Assembly: GCF_900184995.1 (NCBI RefSeq)
Contig: NZ_LT860097.1
Coordinates: 124,001-188,000 of the forward strand
Source: Konateibacter massiliensis
GTDB taxonomy: Bacteria; Bacillota; Clostridia; Lachnospirales; Lachnospiraceae
DNA: 64,000 nt
Direction: 5' to 3'
Of the stretch, positions 45,703 through 55,346 are shown piece by piece. The notes under the pieces are model-generated. The model made no database searches, had not been told where the DNA came from, and worked only from the letters and a program-made list of their open reading frames with translations. A program made the position numbers and the translations under genes. Every line of letters begins with the position of its first letter. Position 1 is the stretch's first letter.

Positions 45703-47052
45703 TTAGTTAAGACTTATTCTGATGCCGGCAGGTGTCACACTGCTTACCGTACCGTTTACGCTTGCATGTATATTTGCGGATAGTCCCGTTTCATCGGCAC
45801 TTCCGATTAGTTCACCCTCGTATACTTTGTCGCCGGCTGCCTTTGTCGCAACAGCAGGTTTGCCGATATGCTGCGCAAGAGGAATAAATACTTCTTTTGG
45901 AGTTAAGCTAAGACAGACATGCGCATGCAGGCCGTTATATTTTCCCAGATTTAATCTGGCGATTAAACGGTCGGTCGGAACCTTGCTGACCTCAACAGAA
46001 GACCTTGCTACCGGATTCATGTTTTTTTCTACCATGATACCTTTTTCACGGAACTTGCCCTTCATGTACTGGTTTACTCTTCGAGGAGATAAGCTCATCG
46101 GACAGGAAAACAGTTCACAAAGTCCGCAGTCACAGCAATTTACTGCATCTCCGTAGCATTTTTCAAATTCCTCGTCGGAGGTGATGGTGCTTTCTCTCCA
46201 GACATTTCTCATAACAAGATGCGGCTTAATCCGGTGTCCAATCTGAAATCTTGGACATAGGTCCGTACACATGCGGCACTGGATACAGGCACTTCTTGTC
46301 TGGTGCTTAATTCGATCAATTGTCACCTTTGTACGTTCAATTAAGTAATGGTCCTTTGGCAAAACAATGATATTACCGGTTGTCTTTGTCACATATTGCT
46401 CATCGATTAGAGCATTATCAGAGACAACACGTCCCATCATCGGACCGCCGAGAATAATAGCATAATCAGAAATGACAGGGTTTGCTGCCTGAATACATTC
46501 CCGTATCGGTGTTCCAATCGGAACCTCGAGCATAATCGGTTCTTTTACTTCACCCACGACAGAGAGATATTTGTTTGTCACTTTTTTCTGACGCTCCACA
46601 GCCTCGTAAATATTGATGACGGTTCCGACATTATCAACAACAGCGCCGACCTCAATCGGGATACCACGTTCCGGAATACTTTTTCCGGTTACCTGCTGAA
46701 CGATAATCTGCTCATCACCTGCCGGATAGAAGGTTCTCATCTCAAAAATTTCGATGTCGGCATTATTTTTTTCAATGGCATCTTTGAGTGCAGCTATCTC
46801 AGCTTTATATTTTCCTTTTAAAGCAATGACAGATTTTTTTGCCTCCAAATGCTTTGAAACATACAAAATACCCTTGACGAGTTCATCCGCAAAGGTTCTG
46901 CACAAAAATTTATCTGTTTCGATCAAAGGCTCACATTCAGCGGCGTTTACAATGAAATATTCTGCCTTTGTATTCAGCTTAATATGTGTAGGGAATCCGG
47001 CACCACCTGCGCCGACAATACCTGCATCCTTAATTATCTCAATCAAATTCAT
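45703..47052 (-). CDS. pduS: PduS-like RnfC-family electron-transfer flavoprotein
   Basis: A 449-aa protein. N-terminal 'GIVGAGGAGFPTHIKL' binds FMN as in RnfC/PduS, and two [4Fe-4S] motifs are 'CIQCRMCTDLCPRF' and 'CCDCGLCELFSCPMSL'. PduS reduces cobalamin in propanediol compartments and probably passes electrons through PduT. The start MNLIEIIKDAG at 47052 follows GGAGA; the longer frame to 47241 lacks support. Its lone pairing with pduT, away from diol dehydratase, suggests a general electron conduit. Confidence 0.92.
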   Translation of the reverse strand: MNLIEIIKDAGIVGAGGAGFPTHIKLNTKAEYFIVNAAECEPLIETDKFLCRTFADELVKGILYVSKHLEAKKSVIALKGKYKAEIAALKDAIEKNNADIEIFEMRTFYPAGDEQIIVQQVTGKSIPERGIPIEVGAVVDNVGTVINIYEAVERQKKVTNKYLSVVGEVKEPIMLEVPIGTPIRECIQAANPVISDYAIILGGPMMGRVVSDNALIDEQYVTKTTGNIIVLPKDHYLIERTKVTIDRIKHQTRSACIQCRMCTDLCPRFQIGHRIKPHLVMRNVWRESTITSDEEFEKCYGDAVNCCDCGLCELFSCPMSLSPRRVNQYMKGKFREKGIMVEKNMNPVARSSVEVSKVPTDRLIARLNLGKYNGLHAHVCLSLTPKEVFIPLAQHIGKPAVATKAAGDKVYEGELIGSADETGLSANIHASVNGTVSSVTPAGIRISLN

Positions 47053-47161
47053 AGTGATCTCCATTTCTCCTGTGCTATTTTCTTTGAAAATACAACTAAA
47101 ACCAAATGAAACAATGAAAAACTTACAAGAAAAGATGTTGCTTCTTCTGTTATTTAAGTAT

Positions 47162-47190
47162 ACGTTATCGTAAAATGAGCCATTTGTCAA
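47162..47190 (-). promoter_or_regulatory. Possible promoter of pduS-pduT
   Basis: On the minus strand TTGACA (47190-47185) is perfect, with a 17-bp spacer and a weak TAACGT -10 (47167-47162). Confidence 0.45.
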
Positions 47191-47327
47191 GACTTTCACA
47201 CATTTTATTAGTAGAAAAAACATTGCCTTTCTAAAAAACATATGATAGCATTATTATAGGAAATAAAAAGAAAATTCTTACCTATTTAATATAGAAAGTT
47301 TACGAATTTACGCGTAGGAGGAAACAA

Positions 47328-48005
47328 ATGGATTTACATCGCAGCATGCAAATAACAAGCGAAGATATTTACGAAGATATGTGCAAAAAAATAGAGAAGC
47401 TCGAATATATGCCGGGACAAGGAATCAGTGAAAACGAGCTCTGCAAGCAATACAATGTTTCCAGACATATGGTTCGAGGGGCTTTGACCAGATTAAAACA
47501 GAGAAGGCTTATCGATGTTTACCCGCAAAAAGGAACTTTTGTCAGTTTGATTGACATGGATTATATTTCCGATATCCTCTATTTAAGAGAAGCCATCGAG
47601 CAGGAGGCACTTCAAAGAGTGGTACAGCTGGAGGACGTCTCGGATTTATGTGAAAGACTTGAGGCAAATATAGCACTGCAAAAGGAATGTTCCTGTGAGG
47701 GCGGCTACAGTGACGACTTTTATCAGCTCGATACGGAATTCCATGGCTTTATTTTACAGGAGATAAAGCGTGCAAATGTCAACAACTTAATTGAAGAGCC
47801 ATACATTCATATTCGCCGCTGGAGAAATTTTGAAATCCGTTCTGCGGATAGAATGTACCAACTTATCAACGAGCATGAGAGCATTGTGGACGCAATTAAG
47901 GCGAAGGATGCAGTACAGGCGAGGGCTGCCATGCACACACATCTGGATACCGTCAAGCGTTACGGGGAGAGCTTCAAGGAGATAGAAAAATATTATTTCT
48001 TTTAA
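47328..48005 (+). CDS. GntR-family regulator with FCD domain
   Basis: A 225-aa repressor-type protein. The N-terminal winged helix has 'GISENELCKQYNVSRHMVRGALTRLKQRRLI'-type recognition sequence, and the C-terminal FCD domain has metal-ligand candidates in 'LDTEFHGFIL', 'NEHESIVDAI' and 'AMHTHLDTV'. FCD regulators sense organic acids. It is divergent from pduS and upstream of the dehydratase operon, whose promoter carries a GntR-like palindrome. AGGAGG precedes the ATG. Confidence 0.9.
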   Translation: MDLHRSMQITSEDIYEDMCKKIEKLEYMPGQGISENELCKQYNVSRHMVRGALTRLKQRRLIDVYPQKGTFVSLIDMDYISDILYLREAIEQEALQRVVQLEDVSDLCERLEANIALQKECSCEGGYSDDFYQLDTEFHGFILQEIKRANVNNLIEEPYIHIRRWRNFEIRSADRMYQLINEHESIVDAIKAKDAVQARAAMHTHLDTVKRYGESFKEIEKYYFF

Positions 48006-48033
48006 TCGGAAAAGGACAAAAATGCCAATACCC

Positions 48034-48081
48034 ATACCAAAGGTTCTTCTTTACAAAGGGAAGAAAGTTTGGTATTATTTT
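48034..48081 (+). terminator. Terminator-like hairpin after gntR
   Basis: ATACCAAA pairs with TTTGGTAT, with inner TTCTT..AAGAA pairing; a T-rich run follows. The hairpin overlaps the promoter of the next operon. Confidence 0.6.
48050..48078 (+). promoter_or_regulatory. Probable promoter of the dehydratase operon
   Basis: TTTACA at 48050-48055, 17-bp spacer, TATTAT at 48073-48078. Transcription would start about 48085. Confidence 0.55.
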
Positions 48082-48088
48082 AACAAGG

Positions 48089-48102
48089 ACTTGTCGACAA
48101 GT
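48089..48102 (+). promoter_or_regulatory. Candidate GntR operator
   Basis: ACTTGTCGACAAGT is a perfect 14-bp palindrome at about +5 to +18 of the promoter above. FCD-type GntR proteins bind short TNGTNNNACNA-like palindromes. A second related half (TATACAAGTCGAC) follows. Confidence 0.55.
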
Positions 48103-48146
48103 ATACAAGTCGACCAAATCGAAAAAAAGAAGGGTTGGTATTTATT

Positions 48147-49385
48147 ATGGCAGAAGAAGTAAAAAAACACCGGACACCGCCGGATCCGAATTCCGCAAAA
48201 TATAAGCTGAATGCCATTGCGGCAAAGGCGTATGCAGATGCGCAGGCAGCAAAAGAAGCCGGAGAGATGGTAGGCTGGTGTTCCAGCAATTTTCCGGTTG
48301 AGATTCCTGAGACATTAGGGCTGGCAGTCTGTTATCCGGAAAACCAGGCGGCAGCGATTGCGGCAAGAGGAGCAGGAGAGAGAATGTGCGAGGTGAGTGA
48401 AGCCGACGGCTACTCAAATGATATTTGTGCCTATGCCCGCATCAGTCTTGCCTATGCAAAGATAAAGGATGCGCCGGAGCAGAACATGCCTCAGCCGGAC
48501 TTTCTTCTCTGTTGCAACAATATTTGCAACTGTATGATTAAATGGTATGAAAATCTGGCAAAGGAATTGAGCATCCCGATGATTATGATTGATATTCCGT
48601 TTAACCCTGACTACGAGGTGTCAGAGGCGGAAGTGGTTTACATAAGAGAGCAATTTCTTGCTGCAATCAGACAGTTGGAGAAAATAACTGGAAAGAAATG
48701 GAAGGAAGAGCGTTACAAAGAGGTTATGGAATACTCAGGACGCACAAGCCGCGCATGGCTTGCGGCAACAGCTTGTGCAAAGTATAAGCCATCACCCTTT
48801 AACGGCTTTGATTTGCTGAACCATATGGCGGTTATGGTTACGGCAAGGGGAAAGGCAGAGGCTGCAGAGGCAATGGAAACGCTACTTAAGGAGTATGAAG
48901 AAAATCATAAAAATGGTGTTTCTACCTTCCGAGAGGAAGAGAAGCATCGCATTATGTTTGAGGGAATTGCCTGTTGGCCATGGCTTCGTGTCACCTCGAC
49001 CGCATTGAAAAGCAGGGGCATTAATATGGTGACTACCATTTACGCAGATGCATTCGGCTTTGTTTACAAGGATTTTGATGATATGTGCCGCGCCTACGCG
49101 AAGGTTCCGAATGCGATTAATTTGGAGATGGCAAGAGATAAGAGAGTTAAGCTTTGCAAGGATAATGCAGTGGAAGGGCTTTTGGTTCATACAAACCGTT
49201 CCTGCAAGCTGTGGAGCGGTTTTATGTATGAGATGAGCCGCCAAATTGGAGAAGCCTGTGATATTCCTGTTGTGAGCTTTGACGGGGATCAGGCAGACCC
49301 TAGAAACTTCTCCGAAGCCCAGTTTGAGACAAGAGTGCAGGGGCTTGCAGAAATTATGGAGGAGAGAAAGGGGGCAGCGAAATGA
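48147..49385 (+). CDS. 2-hydroxyacyl-CoA dehydratase, alpha-type subunit
   Basis: A 412-aa HgdB-superfamily subunit. Cysteines for the [4Fe-4S] cluster are in 'MVGWCSSNFP', 'SNDICAYARIS' and 'LLCCNNICNCMIKW', as in lactoyl-, phenyllactyl- and hydroxyglutaryl-CoA dehydratases. With the second subunit it removes water from (R)-2-hydroxyacyl-CoA by a ketyl-radical mechanism after one-electron activation. ATG 48147 fits the family. The stop overlaps the next start by 4 bp. Which acid is used cannot be told. Confidence 0.92.
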   Translation: MAEEVKKHRTPPDPNSAKYKLNAIAAKAYADAQAAKEAGEMVGWCSSNFPVEIPETLGLAVCYPENQAAAIAARGAGERMCEVSEADGYSNDICAYARISLAYAKIKDAPEQNMPQPDFLLCCNNICNCMIKWYENLAKELSIPMIMIDIPFNPDYEVSEAEVVYIREQFLAAIRQLEKITGKKWKEERYKEVMEYSGRTSRAWLAATACAKYKPSPFNGFDLLNHMAVMVTARGKAEAAEAMETLLKEYEENHKNGVSTFREEEKHRIMFEGIACWPWLRVTSTALKSRGINMVTTIYADAFGFVYKDFDDMCRAYAKVPNAINLEMARDKRVKLCKDNAVEGLLVHTNRSCKLWSGFMYEMSRQIGEACDIPVVSFDGDQADPRNFSEAQFETRVQGLAEIMEERKGAAK

Positions 49386-50503
49386 GTTCAAAGGAAATAT
49401 TGACAACATTAAAAGAGATTGCGTTAAATCCCAAAAAGCAGAAAGAGCGCTATCTGGCAGAGGGAAAGAAAATTGTGCTCACAGCCCCTGTTTATACACC
49501 GGAGGAAATCATTCATGCCATGGATCTTGTTCCGATGGGAGCGTGGGGAGCTGATTTAGAGTTAAAGGAATCAAAGGTTTATTTTCCGGCTTTCATCTGT
49601 TCCATTGTGCAAAGCATTGTAGAGCTTGGTATCAAAGGAACCTATGAAGGAGTCAGTGCAATCGTGGTGCCAAGTCTTTGTGACAGTCTGAAGGTGCTCG
49701 GAGAAAACTGGAAATACGCGGTGCCTTCCATTCCTTTTATTCCGATGACCTATCCGCAAAACAGAAGGGAGTCCTACGGCATTGCCTACACATGTGCGGG
49801 CTATGAAAGAGTGATTGCGGATTTGGAGCGCACTACAGGAAATACGTTTAGCGAGGAAAAGCTCGTAAAAACGATAGCGATATACAACGAGCATAACCGT
49901 GTAATGCGAGAGTTATCAAGTGCCCTCGCGGACCACCCCGAGGTAAGTGCGACAGACAGAAGTGCAGTATTTAAAAGTGCTTACTTTATGCTAAAGGAGG
50001 AGCACACAGCGCTTGTAAAGAAGCTTGTGGAAGCCTTAAAGCAGGAAACACCGGCAAAAGAAAAGACAAGGATTATGACAACGGGTATTCTTGCGGACAG
50101 CGCCTCCTTCTTACAAATTCTAGATAAGAATGGCATGCATATTGTGGATGATGACATAGCGGCAGAGAGCAGACAGTACCGGATTGATACAAAGCAGGGT
50201 GAAGCACCTCTTTTGAGGCTTGCAGAAAAATTTGGAGAGATGGGGCATTGCTCCGTGCTGTACGATGCAGATAAGAAGCGGATTGCAAGAATTGTTCAGA
50301 GAGCAAAGGAATATGACGTAAAGGGTATTATTCTTGTGCTGACAAAGTTTTGTGACCCGGAAGAGTTTGACTATCCTCTTATGAAAAAAGCCTGTGAGCA
50401 GGCAGAAATTCCGCTTTTATTAGTGGAGGTGGACAGACAGATGGTGGATTATGCGCAGGCAGAAACGATGATAGAGACATTTTCCGCAATGATGGCGGGA
50501 TAA
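49382..50503 (+). CDS. 2-hydroxyacyl-CoA dehydratase, beta-type subunit
   Basis: A 373-aa second subunit with 'IVLTAPVYTPEEIIHAMDLVPMGAWG', cluster cysteines in 'YFPAFICSIVQ', 'VVPSLCDSLK' and 'LTKFCDPEEFDYP'. It pairs with the upstream subunit and overlaps it (ATGA-type coupling). Domain order and length match HadC/FldC/LcdB-type proteins. Confidence 0.92.
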   Translation: MSSKEILTTLKEIALNPKKQKERYLAEGKKIVLTAPVYTPEEIIHAMDLVPMGAWGADLELKESKVYFPAFICSIVQSIVELGIKGTYEGVSAIVVPSLCDSLKVLGENWKYAVPSIPFIPMTYPQNRRESYGIAYTCAGYERVIADLERTTGNTFSEEKLVKTIAIYNEHNRVMRELSSALADHPEVSATDRSAVFKSAYFMLKEEHTALVKKLVEALKQETPAKEKTRIMTTGILADSASFLQILDKNGMHIVDDDIAAESRQYRIDTKQGEAPLLRLAEKFGEMGHCSVLYDADKKRIARIVQRAKEYDVKGIILVLTKFCDPEEFDYPLMKKACEQAEIPLLLVEVDRQMVDYAQAETMIETFSAMMAG

Positions 50504-50525
50504 GTTTGACAGGAGGATGTAAGAG

Positions 50526-51764
50526 ATGAGTGAAATAAAACGCCCGTTGGAGGGTGTAAAAGTAATTGAGCTGGCAACGTTTATCGCAGGACCTTGCTGC
50601 GCCAGATATTTAGCTGATTTAGGAGCTGATGTAATCAAGGTGGAGGCGCCAAGCGGCGACCCTTTGCGCTATACAGCAGTAAATGAAGGAAGACCGTACG
50701 GTGATGCGGAGGATACAAGTTTTTCTTTAGAAAATACAGGAAAGAAATGTGTCACACTGAATACAAAGACCGAGGTAGGTAGAAAAGTGCTTGAGGAACT
50801 TATCGCCGAGAGTGATATTTTTATAACAAACTGGCGTCAGCCGGCGTTGAAGAGAGCAGAGCTTGATTATGAGTCTTTGAAGCAGAAATATCCGAAGCTT
50901 GTTATGGGCTATGTGAGCGGCTATGGTGAAAAAGGACCGGATAAGGACCTTCCGGGATTTGATTTTACCGCCTATTTTGCGCGCGGAGGTATTATGGGAA
51001 CGATGTATGACGTAGATTCTGCACCGATGCTTCCGGTTGCAGGCTTTGGAGATCATCAGGTAGGAATATATCTGGCAAGCGGTGTTTTGGCGGCGCTTTA
51101 CCGTGCGAGAGAGACCGGACAGGGCGATCAGGTTACCGTGAGCTTGTTTCACACGGCTATTTGGGATATTTCTCTGTATTTACAGTGCAATCAGTACGGC
51201 GACAGTTCAACCCAGTATCCAATCAGCCGTAAATTAATTGCAAATCCATTGAACGTGGCACATAAGACAAAGGATAACCAGTGGATACAAATTTCCATGC
51301 CGCGCTATGATTTTCACTATCCAATCTTTATGAAGGCGCTGGGAAAAAATGAGCTTGCGGAGGACAGCCGTTTTTATCCGCAGACAAATCTTCAGGAGCA
51401 TTTGGAAGAATTTTATCATATTTTAGATGATGCGATTAGAAGCTATACACTGGATGAACTTGTAAAGATCATGAATGAAGCCGACCTTCCTTACGCGGTG
51501 TGTCAGACATGGAATCAAGTGCTTGAAGACCCGCAGGCATGGGGATCTGACGCTCTTGCCAAGGTGACATTTCCAAACGGAAAAGAGCGGACAATGGTGC
51601 GCACGCCTGTTATGTTTGCAGAAACCGGATTGCCGGCGTATGAAAGGGGAGGCTTCCTCGGTGAAAATACGGAAGAAGTGCTTGCAAAACTTGGATATTC
51701 CAAGGAGCAGATTACAGCGATGATTGCGGCGGGAGAAGCGACAGGCTGTAAGAGAATCGGATAG
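50526..51764 (+). CDS. Class III (CaiB/BaiF) CoA-transferase
   Basis: A 412-aa CoA-transferase. N-terminal 'PLEGVKVIELATFIAGPCCARYLADLGADVIKVE' type opening, catalytic Asp in 'LPGFDFTAYFARGGIMG', and 'PYGDAEDTSFSLENTGKK' are family marks. In HadA/FldA systems this enzyme moves CoA from the product acid to the incoming 2-hydroxy acid. GGAGG precedes the ATG. Its place between dehydratase subunits and activator matches the Had/Fld gene set. Confidence 0.92.
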   Translation: MSEIKRPLEGVKVIELATFIAGPCCARYLADLGADVIKVEAPSGDPLRYTAVNEGRPYGDAEDTSFSLENTGKKCVTLNTKTEVGRKVLEELIAESDIFITNWRQPALKRAELDYESLKQKYPKLVMGYVSGYGEKGPDKDLPGFDFTAYFARGGIMGTMYDVDSAPMLPVAGFGDHQVGIYLASGVLAALYRARETGQGDQVTVSLFHTAIWDISLYLQCNQYGDSSTQYPISRKLIANPLNVAHKTKDNQWIQISMPRYDFHYPIFMKALGKNELAEDSRFYPQTNLQEHLEEFYHILDDAIRSYTLDELVKIMNEADLPYAVCQTWNQVLEDPQAWGSDALAKVTFPNGKERTMVRTPVMFAETGLPAYERGGFLGENTEEVLAKLGYSKEQITAMIAAGEATGCKRIG

Positions 51765-51779
51765 GAGTAGGAGGCAGTC

Positions 51780-52553
51780 ATGAGTTATACAATAGGAATT
51801 GATATTGGCTCTACAACGTCAAAATGCATATTGCTGGACAGCCAGCGGATTATTGTTGCCAAGGCTCTTGTGCAGGCAGGAACAGGGACGGACGGACCTG
51901 CAAGGGCATATGGGAAGGTATTAAAGGAGGCAGGCTTAAAGCGGGAGGACATTGCTTATATTATGTCAACCGGCTATGGAAGAGCCTCCTTTGAAGAGGC
52001 AGATGCAAATATGAGCGAGCTAAGCTGCCATGCGAAGGGTGTTTACCGGACGATGCCGGATATCCGGACGATTATTGATATCGGAGGGCAGGATGCCAAA
52101 GTAATCCGATTGAACGATAAGGGAAGCATTAGCAATTTTGTTATGAATGATAAGTGTGCGGCAGGGACGGGGCGCTTTTTGGAGGTCATGGCAAATATCC
52201 TTCAGCTTGAGGTCAAAGAGTTGGAGAGTTATGCGCTAAGGGCCAAGGAGCCAGTCAAAATATCCAGTACGTGTACGGTGTTTGCGGAATCTGAAGTCAT
52301 TTCTCAACTCTCAAAAAATGTGGATGTATCCGATTTGATTGCAGGAATTTGCGGCAGCGTTGCAAGCCGTGTCGCAGGTCTTGCAAAACGAATCGGGATA
52401 CAGAATCAGGTATGCATGAGCGGCGGCGTGGCAAAAAATGGCGGAGTGAGAGGCTCGCTTGAAAGGGAGCTTGGAACAGAGATTTTTTATTCGGAGGATG
52501 CCCAGTATATGGGTGCATACGGCGCTGCGATTTTTGCAAGTGAGAAGGTGTAG
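51780..52553 (+). CDS. 2-hydroxyacyl-CoA dehydratase activator ATPase
   Basis: A 257-aa ASKHA-fold activase (HgdC/HadI type). The ATP site begins 'GIDIGSTTSKCILLD' and the dimer-bridging [4Fe-4S] ligands are C126 in 'NDKCAAGTGRF' and C165 in 'STCTVFAESE', matching C127 and C166 of HgdC. It injects one high-energy electron into the dehydratase at the cost of ATP. A GGAGG site precedes the ATG. One activation serves many turnovers. Confidence 0.95.
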   Translation: MSYTIGIDIGSTTSKCILLDSQRIIVAKALVQAGTGTDGPARAYGKVLKEAGLKREDIAYIMSTGYGRASFEEADANMSELSCHAKGVYRTMPDIRTIIDIGGQDAKVIRLNDKGSISNFVMNDKCAAGTGRFLEVMANILQLEVKELESYALRAKEPVKISSTCTVFAESEVISQLSKNVDVSDLIAGICGSVASRVAGLAKRIGIQNQVCMSGGVAKNGGVRGSLERELGTEIFYSEDAQYMGAYGAAIFASEKV

Positions 52554-52579
52554 AACAGTGAAGGGAATGGAGCTTCATT

Positions 52580-54166
52580 ATGCAGTTAGAAAATATTACC
52601 GTAGATAAAAAAATGGCGGACCATGTAAGACAAAATCCAAATGATTTGGCATTGGAATTTGGAGCTTACAGGCTGAACTGGAAGAAACTAAATGAACAGA
52701 CCGATTGTATTGCCATTGCTCTTATTGAGAAGGGAATCAAAAAGGGGACACACGTAGGACTTTTTGGCACAAACAGTCTAAACTGGGTCTGTACTTATCT
52801 CGCACTCGCAAAAATTGGGGCAGTCAGTGTATTGATTAACTTTAACAACAAAAAAGAGCAGATTTGTCAGATGTTAAATTACGCCGACATTGCGTATTTG
52901 TGCTATGGAGATGGCTATAAAGAGCAGGATTTTAACGAGATGGCGGACGAATTGCGGTGCCAGAAGGAGCATGCACATATTAAGTACATACCAATCGGCG
53001 AAAAAAGCTGCGGTTTATGGAAAGAAAAGGGATATGAGGAGCAGGAATATCAGAAACTGGCTGTTTATAAAAGCGAAGTGAAATCTTCGGATTTCCTAAG
53101 TATGATTTTTACATCAGGCACGACGGCGCAGCCCAAGGGCGTTCTTCTGACGCAGTATCAAATGCTAAATATAGCAGCACAGGCAGCATCTATTATGAAA
53201 TGGAGCAAGTCTGATAAAATCTGTCTGGCACTCGCCCTCTTTCACTGTTTTGGGCTGTCTACCGGACTTTTGGCGGGGCTTTGCAGCGGAGCTTCTGTCT
53301 GTCTGCTGCCCGGTTTTCGCTCCACGCAGGTATTGGAAGCAATTGAAACATACAAATGCACGGTGATAAATGGCGTTCCGTCCATGTTTCTGGCTCTTTT
53401 GGAGCATGCGGATTATGAAAAATATGATTTGAGCAGCTTAAAATCCGGTATTATTGCAGGCTCGGGAGTTCGCAGCCAGGATTATGTCAGGATAACAAGT
53501 TCTTTGAAGATACCATGCCTGCACCAGTCCTATGGGCAGACCGAGGCGTCACCAAGTATTACATTTTCTCTCTGTGAGGACAGCAGAGAGATAAAGGCGG
53601 TTTCTGTCGGGCGTGTTATGGAGCATATGGAGCTTCGGATTACGGATAAATGCGGCAAAGTTGTGTCAGCTTTTGTGGACGGTGAGGTTCAGATTAAAGG
53701 CTACAATGTAATGCAGCATGGCTATTATAAGAAAGATGAAGAGACTGCTTTGGCGTTTAGTAAGGATGGGTGGCTGAAAACGGGAGATATCGGACACCTG
53801 GACGAGGATGGAAATCTTTTTATCACAGGGCGGATAAAGGATATTATCATTCGCTGCGGAGAAAACATATCGCCGAAGGAGATTGAGGAAGTCATATCGG
53901 AATACAGCGGGATTAAAGACGTAAAAGTATTTGGGATACCGGCTGAAATTGTGCAGGAGGAGATTGTCGCCTGTATTGTTGCAGAGCAGGTGCTTTTGCT
54001 GGAGGATTTGAAAGGCTATTTAAGACGGCGACTGCCGGATTATAAATTGCCCAAATACATATATGAATGCAAGGAATTTCCGTTGCAGGCAAATGGGAAG
54101 TTAGATATAGGGAAGATGAAGGAACACGCAATAAAGGAAAAAGAAAAGACAATATTAAGCCTTTAG
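52580..54166 (+). CDS. AMP-forming acyl-CoA synthetase
   Basis: A 528-aa ANL-family ligase. P-loop 'MIFTSGTTAQPKGVLLT', A5 motif 'SYGQTEASP', hinge 'WLKTGDIGHLDEDGNLFITGR', and catalytic Lys in 'PLQANGKLDIGKM'. It activates a carboxylic acid to its CoA ester with ATP. With a CoA-transferase also present, it may prime the pathway with the first CoA ester. It follows the activator by 26 bp. Confidence 0.92.
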   Translation: MQLENITVDKKMADHVRQNPNDLALEFGAYRLNWKKLNEQTDCIAIALIEKGIKKGTHVGLFGTNSLNWVCTYLALAKIGAVSVLINFNNKKEQICQMLNYADIAYLCYGDGYKEQDFNEMADELRCQKEHAHIKYIPIGEKSCGLWKEKGYEEQEYQKLAVYKSEVKSSDFLSMIFTSGTTAQPKGVLLTQYQMLNIAAQAASIMKWSKSDKICLALALFHCFGLSTGLLAGLCSGASVCLLPGFRSTQVLEAIETYKCTVINGVPSMFLALLEHADYEKYDLSSLKSGIIAGSGVRSQDYVRITSSLKIPCLHQSYGQTEASPSITFSLCEDSREIKAVSVGRVMEHMELRITDKCGKVVSAFVDGEVQIKGYNVMQHGYYKKDEETALAFSKDGWLKTGDIGHLDEDGNLFITGRIKDIIIRCGENISPKEIEEVISEYSGIKDVKVFGIPAEIVQEEIVACIVAEQVLLLEDLKGYLRRRLPDYKLPKYIYECKEFPLQANGKLDIGKMKEHAIKEKEKTILSL

Positions 54167-54178
54167 GGAGGAAAAAGC

Positions 54179-55318
54179 ATGAATTTTACAAGGCAGCATG
54201 AGCTGATACGAAAATTGGCAAGGGAATTTGCCGAGGCAGAACTGACACCGGAGATTTTGGATAAAGTGGAGGAGACGGCTGAATTTCCAAAGGAAATTTT
54301 AGATAAGATGGCGGCGGCAGGGTTTTTCGGCATCAAGATACCAAAAGAACTTGGAGGCGCCGGGGCGGATACGGTTGCATACGTTATTGTGATGGAGGAG
54401 ATTGCGAGAGTAAGCGCTGTGGCAAGTCTCTATGTGTCTTCACCAAACTCCTTATCAGGCGGACCGCTTCAATTGTCCGGCACACCGGAGCAGCTTGAAA
54501 AATATCTAAGACCTGTTGTGACAGGAGAAAAAATACTGGCATTCGCGCTGACAGAGCCGGGAGCAGGCTCCGATGCGGGCGGTATGACAAGCACTGCGGT
54601 GGAGGATGGCGACTACTATGTGTTAAACGGACGTAAAACTTTTATCACAATGGCACCTCTCGCTGATTTTGCGGTGGTTTATGCAAAGACGGATATGAGC
54701 AAGGGCTCAAGAGGAATCTCTGCATTTATCGTGGATATGAAGCAGGAGGGAGTATCCTGCGGCAAGGCAGAGCATAAGATGGGACTCATCGGCTGTGCAA
54801 CAAGTGATATTATCCTCGAAAATGTCCGCGTACATAAGAGCGATATGCTCGGTGAGATAAACAAGGGCTTTACAAATGCGATGAAAACCTTGGATGTAGG
54901 GCGTATCGGAGTAGCGGCACAGTCCATCGGCGTGGCGCAGGCAGCACTGGACGAGGCGATAAAATATGCCAAGGACAGGAAGCAGTTTGGAAGAAAAATA
55001 GCAGATTTTCAGGCAATCAGCTTTATGATTGCAGAGATGGCGACAAAGCTGAAGGCGGCAAAGCATCTTGTCTATGATGCGGCATATTTAAAGGATACAA
55101 ACCAGAATGCCTCCATGGCGGCTTCCATGGCAAAATACTATGCCTCCGAGGTGTGCAATGAGATTTGTGCAAAATCCTTGCAGATTCATGGCGGCTACGG
55201 CTACACGAAGGAATACCGCATTGAGCGTCTGTACAGGGATTGCAGGGTATTTACCATATATGAAGGAACCTCACAGGTACAGCAGATGGTCATTGCAGGA
55301 CAGCTTTTGAAGAAGTAG
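54179..55318 (+). CDS. Acyl-CoA dehydrogenase
   Basis: A 379-aa FAD enzyme: 'FALTEPGAGSDAGGMTSTA', 'FITMAPLADFAVVYA', and the catalytic base Glu in 'FTIYEGTSQVQQMVIAG'. In this operon, beside EtfB and EtfA, it probably runs as an enoyl-CoA reductase that saturates the dehydratase product, as AcdA or CarC do. GGGAGG precedes the ATG. Confidence 0.94.
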   Translation: MNFTRQHELIRKLAREFAEAELTPEILDKVEETAEFPKEILDKMAAAGFFGIKIPKELGGAGADTVAYVIVMEEIARVSAVASLYVSSPNSLSGGPLQLSGTPEQLEKYLRPVVTGEKILAFALTEPGAGSDAGGMTSTAVEDGDYYVLNGRKTFITMAPLADFAVVYAKTDMSKGSRGISAFIVDMKQEGVSCGKAEHKMGLIGCATSDIILENVRVHKSDMLGEINKGFTNAMKTLDVGRIGVAAQSIGVAQAALDEAIKYAKDRKQFGRKIADFQAISFMIAEMATKLKAAKHLVYDAAYLKDTNQNASMAASMAKYYASEVCNEICAKSLQIHGGYGYTKEYRIERLYRDCRVFTIYEGTSQVQQMVIAGQLLKK

Positions 55319-55346
55319 GGGAAGAAGGAAGAGAGGAAATAACGAG

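Noticed and set aside
45722-46156. Long + strand ORF opposite pduS
   Set aside because: A shadow of pduS: the minus frame has RnfC/ferredoxin motifs, and the plus frame has no ribosome binding site or motif.
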